Shown piece by piece: positions 1 through 9,577 of a stretch of 64,000 nt of DNA. The stretch covers positions 23,686,980 to 23,750,979 of the forward strand of contig NC_057765.1 in the NCBI RefSeq assembly GCF_010389155.1, given 5' to 3'. Under the pieces are notes generated by a model. That model ran no database searches. It worked only from the letters and a program-made list of their open reading frames with translations, and was not told the DNA's origin. Source of the DNA: Erigeron canadensis. Lineage: Eukaryota; Streptophyta; Magnoliopsida; Asterales; Asteraceae. A program made the position numbers and the translations under genes. The first letter of the stretch is position 1. Each line of letters opens with the position of its first letter.

Positions 1-930
1 GTTAACTTGAGAGAATCCCCTCCCAAAGAATCAACCAACCATGATGGTGTCTTGTTTAGAGATGGAAATATCTACAATTTGAGTAAGGTCAAATAGGTAT
101 GGGTTAATATGGGTTCTGGTCAATACAGGTTGTTTTGAAAACGAATCAAAACGAACCCGAGTTAAAATGATACTGGGTCATAATGAGCATTTTTCAAAAT
201 AACAAATTAAACTCGCTAAAACCAAACAATAGCTCAAACTTTTCGAATGACAATAAACAATCTTATTAAATATGTTAATGTAAAGGTGAAAGAAATTAAA
301 AAAATGATAATGACAGTCTTATGGGTTGTCATTAGTAACTTATTATACGGCTACATGCATAAGAAATAGTACTTTATACATTAAAAACCACTCCCCTGAA
401 TTTTCGGATGACAAAGTACAAATTTATTTTTATTATCTTTGAATTTGGTCTTTTATTTTTATTTAAGGACCAAGATTATCGTAACATGACTAGTCATGTT
501 AGGGTTAACTTGAGAGAATTCCCTCCCAAAGAATCAACCAACCATGATGGTGTCTTGTTTAGAGATGGAAATATCTACAATTTGAGTAAGGTCAAATAGG
601 TATGGGTTAATATGGGTTCTGGTCAATACAGGTTGTTTTGAAAACGAATCAAAACGAACCCGAGTTAAAATGATACTGGGTCATAATGAGCATTTTTCAA
701 AATAACAAATTAAACTCGCTAAAACCAAACAATAGCTCAAACTTTTCGAATGACAATAAACAATCTTATTAAATATGTTAATGTAAAGGTGAAAGAAATT
801 AAAAAAATGATAATGACAGTCTTATGGGTTGTCATTAGTAGCTTATTATACGGCTACATGCATAAGAACTAGTACTTTATACATTAAAAACCACTCCCCT
901 GAATTTTCGGATGACAAAGTACAAATTTAA
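1..930. repeat. 503-bp period tandem duplication
   Basis: Bases 1-427 recur almost unchanged at 504-930, with 428-503 as unique spacer, so the repeat period is 503 bp. Differences are few (for example gagaatcccc against gagaattccc). The first copy may extend left of the window. An open stretch of 63 codons crosses the second copy but has no recognisable motif, and I do not call it a gene. Confidence 0.9.
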
Positions 931-1440
931 TGCACCCAAATAATATATACTAACAGTTGTAAGGGCTGTGATTAATAAAACTCAAGACATTTATAATATA
1001 AAGCAACAAATAAGTAATTTAGTGACTGGTTAATAAGTAAAAATAACAAGGGATAAATATCTTGAAATGTAAGAAAGTTTTGATAAATATTTATAGTGGA
1101 AAATAACTAAAGTTGTGTTAATTGTTTGTAATCATCTTTAAATAATGTTTTCAGTGAAGAGAAACCTAAATTTTATTTATTTTACTTTAATACTTATTTA
1201 TTTTACATAAAACCTATAACTATATAAGAAAATAACAACAGTTATGGTTATTATTAAAAAAAACATCCTTAACGGTTACTAGTAATACGTAATTATATAT
1301 ATAAAAAGGGGGATGGTAATATAGTGTTGTCAGGTACCTAAGCTTAGGTATGGAACACTTACATATTGTTTTTTTTAATTCATAAAATTCATGGGGCTCA
1401 AACATTTATTTCATTAATAAAAAATTATTAAAATTTTTTG
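931..1440. other. AT-rich intergenic stretch with a MITE-like fragment
   Basis: No gene is visible. Bases about 1310-1425 (ggtacctaagcttaggtatg and the following 80 bases) resemble 22645-22760 (ggtacctaagcttagatgtc), which indicates a dispersed repeat. The rest is low-complexity AT-rich DNA. Confidence 0.5.
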
Positions 1441-1845
1441 TATGTGATGGGTTCCACACCTAAGTTTCTATGTCAAAGACCTTCTTGTACACATCCTCGA
1501 GGGTTGTATTCATGGCAATCATCACTAGTTTCTCTCGAGGGCATTGTATGGCTTTGTTCTTGGTCTTATTTAATAGATGTCGAGTGCCGCTTTTTCCCGT
1601 CCGAGAATCTCCATCTGCTTTAAGTGGGCGAGCTAGAATCGTTATGTCGGGTTGGTTGTTCAAAAGACTTTCTCTTTACCTTACCCTTTGCATATTCATC
1701 TTTTCGAAAGCCCAGACCCATTCTTCTGGATCTGCATTAGTCCTATTCCGAGTGCAAAGCCTCTCCAATCAATAAAGACCTCTTTCTTTCTCCCCCATAT
1801 CTTACTTTGTTGATTGAAAGAGAATAAGCACTATCCATATCCACG
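1441..1845. other. Unidentified higher-GC segment beside plastid DNA
   Basis: This stretch is clearly richer in GC than its surroundings and is open on both strands (101 codons at 1470-1775 plus, 67 codons at 1460-1663 minus). It directly abuts the ccsA fragment. I do not recognise either translation. It may be part of the same organelle-derived insertion, possibly mitochondrial, but that is inference. Confidence 0.3.
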
Positions 1846-2038
1846 TAATAAAAGCCCAAGTTTCTTTTGGATCCCAACTCCAATATGATCCCCATGCTTC
1901 ATTGGTCCATACTGCTCCGGAAAGAATCCCTATGGTTAAAAAGATAAATCCTAGGCTAATCACACAATAACTCCAATAATCTAATTGTTGAATCAATTGG
2001 GCCTTGTAATAATTCTTAGCATAAAAAACAAAGGTTTT
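1846..2038 (-). pseudogene. ccsA: Plastid ccsA fragment (nuclear plastid DNA)
   Basis: The minus strand encodes an internal piece of CcsA, the thylakoid cytochrome c haem-attachment protein normally encoded in the chloroplast. The fragment has the family's tryptophan-rich signature, read as [17 protein letters not shown], preceded by QLDYWSY and a membrane segment [16 protein letters not shown]. Homology runs upstream in frame through KNYYKAQ and stops abruptly after FITW at about 1846, where unrelated codons follow. Full ccsA is over 300 codons, so this is only about one fifth of the gene. It lies in AT-rich nuclear DNA beside Helitron-like sequences, so it is a nuclear copy and not functional. 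Confidence 0.88.
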
Positions 2039-2129
2039 TTTTTTTTAAATATTATTTCTTTCATTATTGTATTGGATTTCACCAAATGAAAAAGATTGAT
2101 TTAATTTTAATAAATTATTACTTTTAGAA

Positions 2130-3020
2130 CTATAAAAAATCTTAACCGCATTATGTGCAACTATTTCAAATAGATTTTTAAGGAAGTGAGTTTTTAATGT
2201 AAATTATTACATTTTACCAACTATAAATTAGTATAAGACTTAATATTGTGTTTTACTAATAAATAACTTAATAATTACAACATTATTATTTAGATCTAAT
2301 TTTATTTGAAAGATGCACTATTTGTTATAACGTATTTTACCATAAATTTTATAGAGTGAAAAAATATCCAATATGCGATGAAAACTATAAAATTATTATT
2401 GCACTATGACCTTAAAATAATTAAATACTTAATCAAATCATATTACTTATGAGATACACGTCCAAATCAAAATATCAATATATTTACTTAATTAGCATTT
2501 TTTTTGGTAAGATTAAAGTGAGTTTTTAATGTAAATTATTATATATTACTAATTATAAATTAGTATAAGAATTAATATTGTGTTTGACCAATAAATAACT
2601 CAATAATTACAATATTATTATTTAGATCTAATTTTATTTGAAAGATGCACTATTTGATATAACGTATTTTACCATGAATTTTATAGAGTGAAAAACTATC
2701 CAATATGCGATGAAAACTATAAAATTATTATTGTACTATGACCTTAAAATAACTAAATACTTAATCAAATCATATTACTTAAGAGATACACATCCAAATC
2801 AAAATATTAATATATTTAATTAATTAGCTATGTTTTTTTTGGTAAGATTTGATTTGATAAATATGAAAGACATTTGACTTTTATTTTATTTTTGGGTATA
2901 TATATTAGAAAAATATATGGAAATGCCACATAGGATAAATCATGTGTGGCAACGTGTAAAAATAGCTATAACTTAAAGAGGATGACTTAGAACACTTGGA
3001 TTTCTACTGTTTCATATAGA
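2130..3020 (-). mobile_element. Degenerate Helitron-like element with an internal duplication
   Basis: In minus orientation the left end reads as a decayed Helitron 3' terminus: CTAT where CTAG is expected (2130-2133), followed inward by the hairpin-like ccgcattatgtgc. The right end shares its subterminal sequence (block about 2930-3010) with the next element and ends in GA before a T. Inside, about 2184-2515 and 2516-2849 are near-identical direct repeats of about 332 bp. No coding sequence is present, so the element is non-autonomous if real. Confidence 0.5.
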
Positions 3021-3023
3021 TTA

Positions 3024-3519
3024 CTAGGTTTTTTACCCGCACGATGTGCGGTTATTTAAAATAACCTACGTAAAAAGAATAAAAATGAACATGAACTAAT
3101 ATATAATAATACATTAAAGCATATAAATCTTTTGAGAAATATAATGATGTATAAAGCACATAAAATTTAAGAACCCAGTTACTTTTCATATTAAAAGTCA
3201 AAAACAATTTGAAGATGAAATCAAAAACCAACTTTTAAAAAAAATATGACAATGGTGTGATGTGTCGACACAATTATGTAATCTATATATGAAACTAATG
3301 TTGGTTTTTAGGAAACAAAATCAATTTTATTAATTTCATAATTTTATTTTTTACATACCAATATATATTTAATATATTTTATTGCATAGATAAATAAATA
3401 TTGTGTAAAATTATAGAGATGACACATATGATAAAATCCTATTTGGCAAATTTTAAAAATAGTTTTAAATTAAAGAGGGTTTTAAAAAGCTAGGATTACT
3501 ATTGTTTTAAAATTTATAT
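3024..3519 (-). mobile_element. Non-autonomous Helitron, minus orientation
   Basis: CTAG sits at 3024-3027 after an A at 3023. Inward of it lies the stem-loop cccgcacgatgtgcgg (arms about 3036-3051). Read on the minus strand this is the Helitron 3' architecture: hairpin, about 10 bases, CTAG, then T. The opposite end near 3519 resembles the right end of the preceding element; its exact base is uncertain. Confidence 0.65.
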
Positions 3520-3520
3520 A

Positions 3521-3622
3521 AATATTATTATATTATATATTATATTATATTATATTATATTATATTATATTATATTATATTATATTATATTATATTATAT
3601 TATATTATATTATATTATAGAT
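3521..3622. repeat. (TTATA)n microsatellite
   Basis: About twenty uninterrupted pentanucleotide units, immediately beside a Helitron-like end and followed by a short gatagatagat run. Confidence 0.95.
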
Positions 3623-3770
3623 AGATAGAAGATAGATATCTCTATATATAATAATACATATTTAAAAAAACTAAAGAGAAATATAAATAACAAATATAAA
3701 TTGTGATAAATCTAAATCAATAAAAAGACAATGTATATAAAAAAATGTTAGCAATTTAGCATATTTAAAA

Positions 3771-4852
3771 AGGAAAATTACACTTTTGGTCATTGAACTT
3801 GGCACGTTTTTCACTTTTAGTCACTAAATTTCAAAAATTGCAAATTATACACTGAACTTGTCACTTTTTTTCACTTTTGGTCACTGCGCCCAGTTTCGTT
3901 AGTTTTGCTCCGTTAAGCTGTACAGATTCGTTAGTTTTTTTTTCACTTTTCGTCCTTTCAATTATTCCATAACTAAAATCGATAATCGACAAACTTCAGT
4001 GATGAAAAGTGTAATTTACCTAAATTTTTTTATATATACGTCATTCGTCCAATTTTAAATGTTATTATTTTGATTTTTTCTTAATATTTTTACTTTTAAC
4101 TTTGACTCTAAACATTTTTATTTATAACATATAGTAGTTGGTGTAAATTTTATCAATGAAAAATATATTTAAAAATTAGTTCATTATTATATGTTTTATA
4201 ACAAATTTATATAACATAGACAAAAATATTTATGGTTAAATCATAAGGCGTTATAGATTATTAAAAAAAACCTACAACACGTTACTTCAGATAAACATTA
4301 CAATATCTTATTTTTATTTTCGTTTATTTATAGTTAATAAATTGAATTAAGAAAAACTATATAAGTTTATATAACACAAAAAAAATATTACGGTTAAAGT
4401 AGACATAAGAAGACTCGAAATTCAAACATAGTCACTAAATAAATCTATCTTTATATATAAAAATTTCAATAACAATTATTTCATCGTCGTTAAAAAAAAA
4501 CAATTATTTTAACTAATTAAACTACTGTATAACAAATAGATAGTAACTGTAAACATAAAAAATTTGTTTCAAAACATAATAAATGAATATGTATTTTCAC
4601 TAATCGGCCAAAACAATATATAAAACCTGAAGTTGGACCGATTATCGATTTTAGTTATGGAATAATGGGAAGGATGAAAAGTGAATGAAAATTAACGAAT
4701 CTGGGAAAGTTAACGGGGAAAAACTAACAAAGTTGACGCAGTGACCAAAAGTGAAAAAAAGTGACAAGTTCAGTGTATTTGCAATTTTTGAAGTTTTGTG
4801 ACTAAATAGTGAAAAATGTGTCAAGTTCAGGGATCAAAAGTGTAATTTTCCC
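3771..4852. mobile_element. Mutator-type foldback element with 9-bp target duplication
   Basis: About 240 bases at the left end (from aggaaaattacacttttggt) return as the inverted complement at the right end (accaaaagtgtaattttcc). The element is bounded by the direct repeat tatttaaaa at 3762-3770 and 4853-4861. A 9-bp duplication with long terminal inverted repeats is the hallmark of Mutator-like elements. The 600-bp interior is AT-rich and non-coding, so mobility would need a transposase in trans. The ends carry many GTGACCAAAAGTG-like words on both strands, which could be transposase-binding sites (inference). Confidence 0.88.
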
Positions 4853-4861
4853 TATTTAAAA

Positions 4862-5793
4862 TCGGGTAAATAAAAAACATGTAGCTGACAAATGTTGATT
4901 TTGGAGAACAAGGAGACAAAAGAGTCATCAGCTAGGGAAAAAAGTCAAAGAACTAGTTTTGCCGAATATCCATCTATTTTTTCATTCTCTTGATATATGA
5001 CCCGTTAAATTTGAAGATGTAGTTTTGTCCGACCCATTAGCGTTAGGTTTTAGACCACCCATTGTAATCCAAAAAATTAGAAAAAGCCCAAAGCAACCAA
5101 ATGTATTACATCCGGATCCATATCGTTTTCTTTTTTTTTTTCTTGAACAGTTCCGGATCCATATCGTTAGTCTTGTTCTGTCAATTGCCGATGACCAATA
5201 ATGCCGATGACCAATAATGATATAAAAATTAGTCTTTTAACTTTAAATTTGACTAATTAAATTATCACGAGAATCTGATTAACTAAGTACAATTGTGGAA
5301 CTCTAAAAAAATTCAACCATCAATGGATGAATTGTTATTTAGAAAGACTTATTAGAGACTTTGAGATCTTAAATTCAAATTTGGGTGCAACTAAAATGCT
5401 TTCAAAAATGAAGAAATATATATATAAAGAGGCACGCCTTCAATCTTAAATTTATCTTTAAACCGTTCATATTGCACATCGAAACTAACGATAACCAAAT
5501 ATGATTTTGGTTTTGTTATATTTTTGTACGAGTAGTATTTATTTAAGTTATATACAGTAAAATACCACGGTTTCTAGGAACCTACATGCCCTTTTAGATT
5601 TATAGTAGATTAGAAAAAAACGGGCCTACAAAGTAACAAAACTCATACATCTAATTTGTTGTGGTTTTAACACCACATGTTCAAATCTTGCTATTGGCCC
5701 ACTCTAATAAACAGAAACTCTGTATAAGAGGAGGTAGGCATGTATTGGTTCGGTGTTATTTTGCATTATTTATATGAGGTGATATTTGTACTA
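4862..5793. other. Intergenic, no gene seen
   Basis: AT-rich DNA with short duplications (ccggatccatatcgtt at about 5112 and 5154; gccgatgaccaataat twice at about 5187-5218). No open frame with a recognisable motif. Confidence 0.6.
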
Positions 5794-6006
5794 CTCCCTC
5801 CGTCTCATTTTAGTTGTCATGATAACTAACTTTGACTGTAAATAACTTTGTTTGTATTATATAGTAGTTGATGAAACTTATATGAACGAAAAGTACATTA
5901 AACACTCAATCCATTCATATATTTTATATCAAGTGTTACATGACACAAACAAAGTTATTTACGGTTAAAGTTAGTCAACAAGACAATTAAAATGGGATGG
6001 AGAGAG
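5794..6006. mobile_element. Stowaway-type (Tc1/mariner) MITE
   Basis: The terminal inverted repeats read CTCCCTCCGTCTC at the left and end gggatggagagag at the right. Both sides are bordered by the dinucleotide TA (5792-5793 and 6007-6008). Subterminal sequences also pair (taactttgactgtaaataac against gttatttacggttaaagtta). Length 213 bp and no coding capacity, typical of Stowaway elements. Confidence 0.92.
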
Positions 6007-6270
6007 TATAATAATTTTTGGGAAATGATATATCTACAATATATTTTAGCCCTTTAAAACAAAAGTACATATTATACTACAGTGTATAACTGTTTAAAGC
6101 ATGCATTGTTGTAAATAACTAAAATTTGTTATAGATATATCACTCCCCATAATTTTTGATTAATTTACCACAAATATACTTCGTTGTTTTAATTATTGTA
6201 ATATATGGTAAATGTATCAATTTTTATGGTATGTATATTAATTCGTTTATTTATATCCATATTTTTACTC

Positions 6271-6534
6271 TCTTATAAAGCAAAAGACCTATTTTTATTT
6301 TTAGAAAATTCTGTCTTTAAATTACCGAAATTGCCCTTGACATTTTATACTTTTAATAAATTAATTTACGCTTCAATCCTTATCTTCTAAAATATTTTCA
6401 CTATCACCTTTAAATCAACATACACTCCTACACCAATTGACACCGCCACCACCACCAATAACACCATCACCGACACCACAAGACCGTCGTCCCCTTTAAC
6501 GCTGCCGCATTGCGCGGGTATCATGCCCGTCTAA
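6271..6534 (+). mobile_element. Helitron-like element, accaccacc-rich family
   Basis: It begins TCTTATAAAGC, contains a block of ACC and CACC triplets near its 3' side, then gccgcattgcgcgggtatca and ends CTAA. Similar 5' and 3' ends occur at 7109-7473 (+), 8602-9034 (-) and near 57931 (+). The hairpin is weak and flanking bases do not fit A/T insertion exactly, so this copy is decayed. Confidence 0.5.
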
Positions 6535-7108
6535 CAAAAACATAATTGATTTGATATTACTCACTATAGACTGAACGTTCTTATATGCTTTTTCATAACT
6601 CGCAATTATCAAACCTTGTGTTGTCGTGTTTTTTTACTTTTATTTATTAACTTTATTTATTTATTTTTATTTTTATAATGGAAACGAGAGTGTTATTTTA
6701 GTTTATTTATAAATTCTTATAAGAATATTTAAGTATACAAAGTACTTCGTATAGAGTAAGTTAAACAAGTTAAGAGATATGAAATATATAATGTAAATAA
6801 GACATAAACAAAACTTTTAGAAACAAAAATTAAACCAATTAGAGATTCGGTTAAAAAATACACATCGAACTATTAAAATAAAACAAATATAAACATTGTT
6901 TAATATCATATTTAATGTTGTATCCACTTTAGATGCGGATATAGATAGAAAGCATGTATATATATACCTAAATCGAACTTGAGCCCTTGGAGCTGAACAA
7001 TATGTGATAACGGGTCGGGTCACGGGTTTGCACACATCGGGTTGGGTTTTAGCCCGTGCACATGCCTGACAACGAGTATTTCTTACAAGAGAGTAAAGAT
7101 TAGTATTA
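6535..7108. other. Intergenic, no gene seen
   Basis: AT-rich sequence. A 72-codon open frame on the minus strand (6817-7035) has no family motif. I see no RNA gene or structured element. Confidence 0.55.
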
Positions 7109-7473
7109 TCTATAACACCTTATAAAACATATTTTGACTTCTCCTATCTTAGGAAATTCAACACTTTTTTATACCCAAAATATCCTTATTTCTTAATCAT
7201 AATTCCCATATACACCTAATCTATTCTTTTATACTATTTAATAAATAAAACAACCATCTCTTTAAAAGTCATGTAGAATTATCTAAAATACCGTTATTGG
7301 TTAAATTACAATATCAGTCATTTATTCAAAATATATCCATTAACCTTTTACATCAATTAACTTTAAATCAATTATCAACACCACTCAAACGCTGCCTCCA
7401 CCACCAACTGTCTCCCCCACCACTGCACCTTTGCCGCCACAACCACCGTTGCATTGCGTGGATACTGTGCTAG
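7109..7473 (+). mobile_element. Helitron-like element, accaccacc-rich family
   Basis: It starts TC after an A (7108), carries a CACC-rich subterminal block at about 7380-7445, then gcattgcgtgg and ends CTAG (7470-7473). The layout matches the copy at 6271-6534. Confidence 0.6.
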
Positions 7474-7564
7474 CTTACTACTAAGTACTAACTACCAACA
7501 ATAACTTAAAATTTTACTCGTATTAAGGAAATAATAGATTATAGAAAAAAGGAAAAAAAATGAG

Positions 7565-7731
7565 TATGGGGCTGTTATGCACTCAGCTTGGGTGGAAAAA
7601 CCCCCTACATACCAATATTTTAATATTTTAAATAAATGATTGGCCACCTATAATTTTTATGGTTTAAAAAAAGGTATGTAAGAGGTTTTTCACCCAACTT
7701 AGATGCCTAACAACCTCATATTTATACTACT
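7565..7731. mobile_element. Short MITE with about 48-bp terminal inverted repeats
   Basis: The left end tatggggctgttatgcactc through ccccctacatacc is the imperfect inverted complement of the right end (ggtatgtaagagg through gcctaacaacctcata). The interior is about 70 bp and AT-rich. The target duplication is not clear. Confidence 0.75.
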
Positions 7732-8020
7732 ATATAAAAATTATACACCTATGTTGAAAAGTTTACAACTTTGGGACATACGAAATTACCATTTTACCTT
7801 TAATTAATTAACTTACACAATCATTCTATAATCTTTTAAAATATATATATATATATATATATTAGTATCCCTAATTTCAAATATGTTTATGTTTGTATCA
7901 ATTTCCTACACCACTAGTCGACGATGCTATCACCATCCATCAACGTCACCACATCGCAACTAATATTATCGCCGCCGCAATACATAGGTAACATGCTCGT
8001 TCCTTTAAAAAAAAAAAAAA
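7732..8020 (+). mobile_element. Probable decayed Helitron of the accaccacc-rich family
   Basis: The 5' side reads ttatactactatataaaaat and the 3' side has atcaccatccatcaacgtca followed by cgccgccgcaatacatagg and atgctcg, parallel to the copies at 6271 and 7109. A (TA)n tract and a poly-A tract lie inside. Ends are not exact. Confidence 0.4.
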
Positions 8021-8601
8021 AAGGAAATGAATCAATGATATGTATTTTTAGAGGATATATCATTCGTGGGCATCTCACTACAAGTATGTACAAGACTACA
8101 TTCTAGTTATTATTCTCATCATACTCTTTAGAAGTTTTTTTATTTGTTCCGACCGTCACTACTAGTAATATTATTTCAATAGCTATTTGATTAGTTGTGT
8201 TAAGTTGTACTGTCTATTCAATTATTCTTCTTCTCAATTTCACTCAGTCTACTCTAATCTAAGCTTTAGGTATCTATCTATCCATCTTAATCTTAATTAT
8301 ATTGCATATATATTTACAGTATGTATGTAAGTATTTATGTGCTGTTTTCAATTGCATATATTATACAAGTTGGATTGGATTAGTATGTAGTTGTTTTCAA
8401 GTATCAGGGAGGGGTTACTGTTTTTGGATTAAGTTGGATCTACTGTAACTCACTTTCATTGAATTCCCACTGCTTTGTTATGCTCCTTCTTTTACTGTCT
8501 GAATTTCCTATATATTTTTTCTCATTTTTTTTAAAATTTTTTATTGTCTATAAGCTTTAGCTTAATTGGGAAATGAAGAAATGCATTTGAGACAACGAGA
8601 G

Positions 8602-9034
8602 GTAGTGCCCGTGCGTTGCGGCGGTGAGACGGTGTGGGTGATAGGTCAAGTCATAGAGTATGATAGGCAAATGCCTTAGCCGTACGGGCTCCGCCCTCGG
8701 ATTTAAAAATTCGTCGATAATATATCGAATGACATCTCTAATGAAAGAGCATGAAATTTTAAGAACACTCATACAAATTTTAAAATTTATCGATATACGG
8801 TTTTTGAGATAAAAGATTTTGAATGAATTAGAGAAATAAAATGATTTATGGAGTTGAGAGAAAAAATGAGTGGTTGAGATTTGAGGAGAGAGAAAAATAA
8901 ATGGTTGAGATTTAAGGGTATTTTAGGTATATTAGGTAGAGATGTTATAGTATTAGTGAATAAAGAAGATCGCTAATTTAGATAGTTTAATTACTTAATT
9001 GAGATTTGAAAAAAAGGCAAAATGCTTTATAAGA
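8602..9034 (-). mobile_element. Helitron-like element in the CIPK leader region
   Basis: The minus-strand 5' end reads TCTTATAAAGCATTTTGCC (complement of the + sequence ending 9034, next base T), matching the 5' end of the copy at 6271. The 3' end is tagtgcccgtgcgttgcggc on the + strand, a decayed hairpin with CTAG mutated to GTAG. Non-coding. Confidence 0.6.
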
Positions 9035-9450
9035 TAGTATTATATTATATTAAAAGTATTAGATATTAGATATTAGATAGGTAGGTCTTGAGTTCAAATC
9101 TGATCCATGACTCGTAGTGGGCATTCGGGCGAAGGGTTTTCCCTTGGCTTTCGTGGGAGTGTGGGATGCCTTTCGCCATTGGGTAACTGGGCTTTAATTT
9201 GTTGGACATTGTAAAAATAAATTCTTGAAAATTTTAGTAATTGTTTGATTATTAGGATTAGCATATTAAGTATGTTAACTTTGACCCTATCTATATAATG
9301 AGATTGTTATTCCATCTCTTAAACACATGATGATACAATTTGTGCCAGAAATGGGACCGTGCAGACCAAAACGTGTTCGGTTGTATTCCCACTCGGGACA
9401 AATTTTCGTGTGTGTGGATTGAATTCCGAATAGTCGGGTCATTTTGGTCC

Positions 9451-9552
9451 TTAATTCTATGTTGTTGTAGCATTATATCATCTCTTGATTAGGGAATAAT
9501 GTTAATTCTATGTTGTTGTAGCATTATATCATCTCTTGATTAGGGAATAATG
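9451..9552 (+). repeat. 51-bp perfect tandem duplication before the CIPK start
   Basis: The unit at 9451-9501 (begins ttaattctatgttgttgtag) is repeated exactly at 9502-9552. The second copy ends 11 bases before the probable leader-intron acceptor and 25 bases before the ATG. Perfect identity means a recent event. Confidence 0.95.
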
Positions 9553-9577
9553 TTTTGTTATCAGATAATAAGCTACA

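Larger units (their letters stand above)
8150..9563 (+). promoter_or_regulatory. Probable promoter and leader intron of the CIPK gene
   Basis: A pyrimidine-rich, leader-like stretch (about 8215-8268) ends at ctttag followed by gtatctatc, a plausible 5'-UTR donor. A plausible acceptor (gttatcag) lies at 9556-9563, 14 bases before the kinase ATG. Together they suggest a leader intron of about 1.3 kb. It would contain a Helitron-like element (8602-9034) and a 51-bp tandem duplication (9451-9552). Transcript ends cannot be seen from sequence. Confidence 0.4.

Noticed and set aside
408..599. 63-codon open frame over the tandem duplication
   Set aside because: It has no motif, its first half is unique AT-rich DNA and the rest is repeated without conserving the frame.
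9080..9200. tRNA or SINE (gagttcaaatctgatcc)
   Set aside because: The B-box-like word is alone and no cloverleaf can be drawn.
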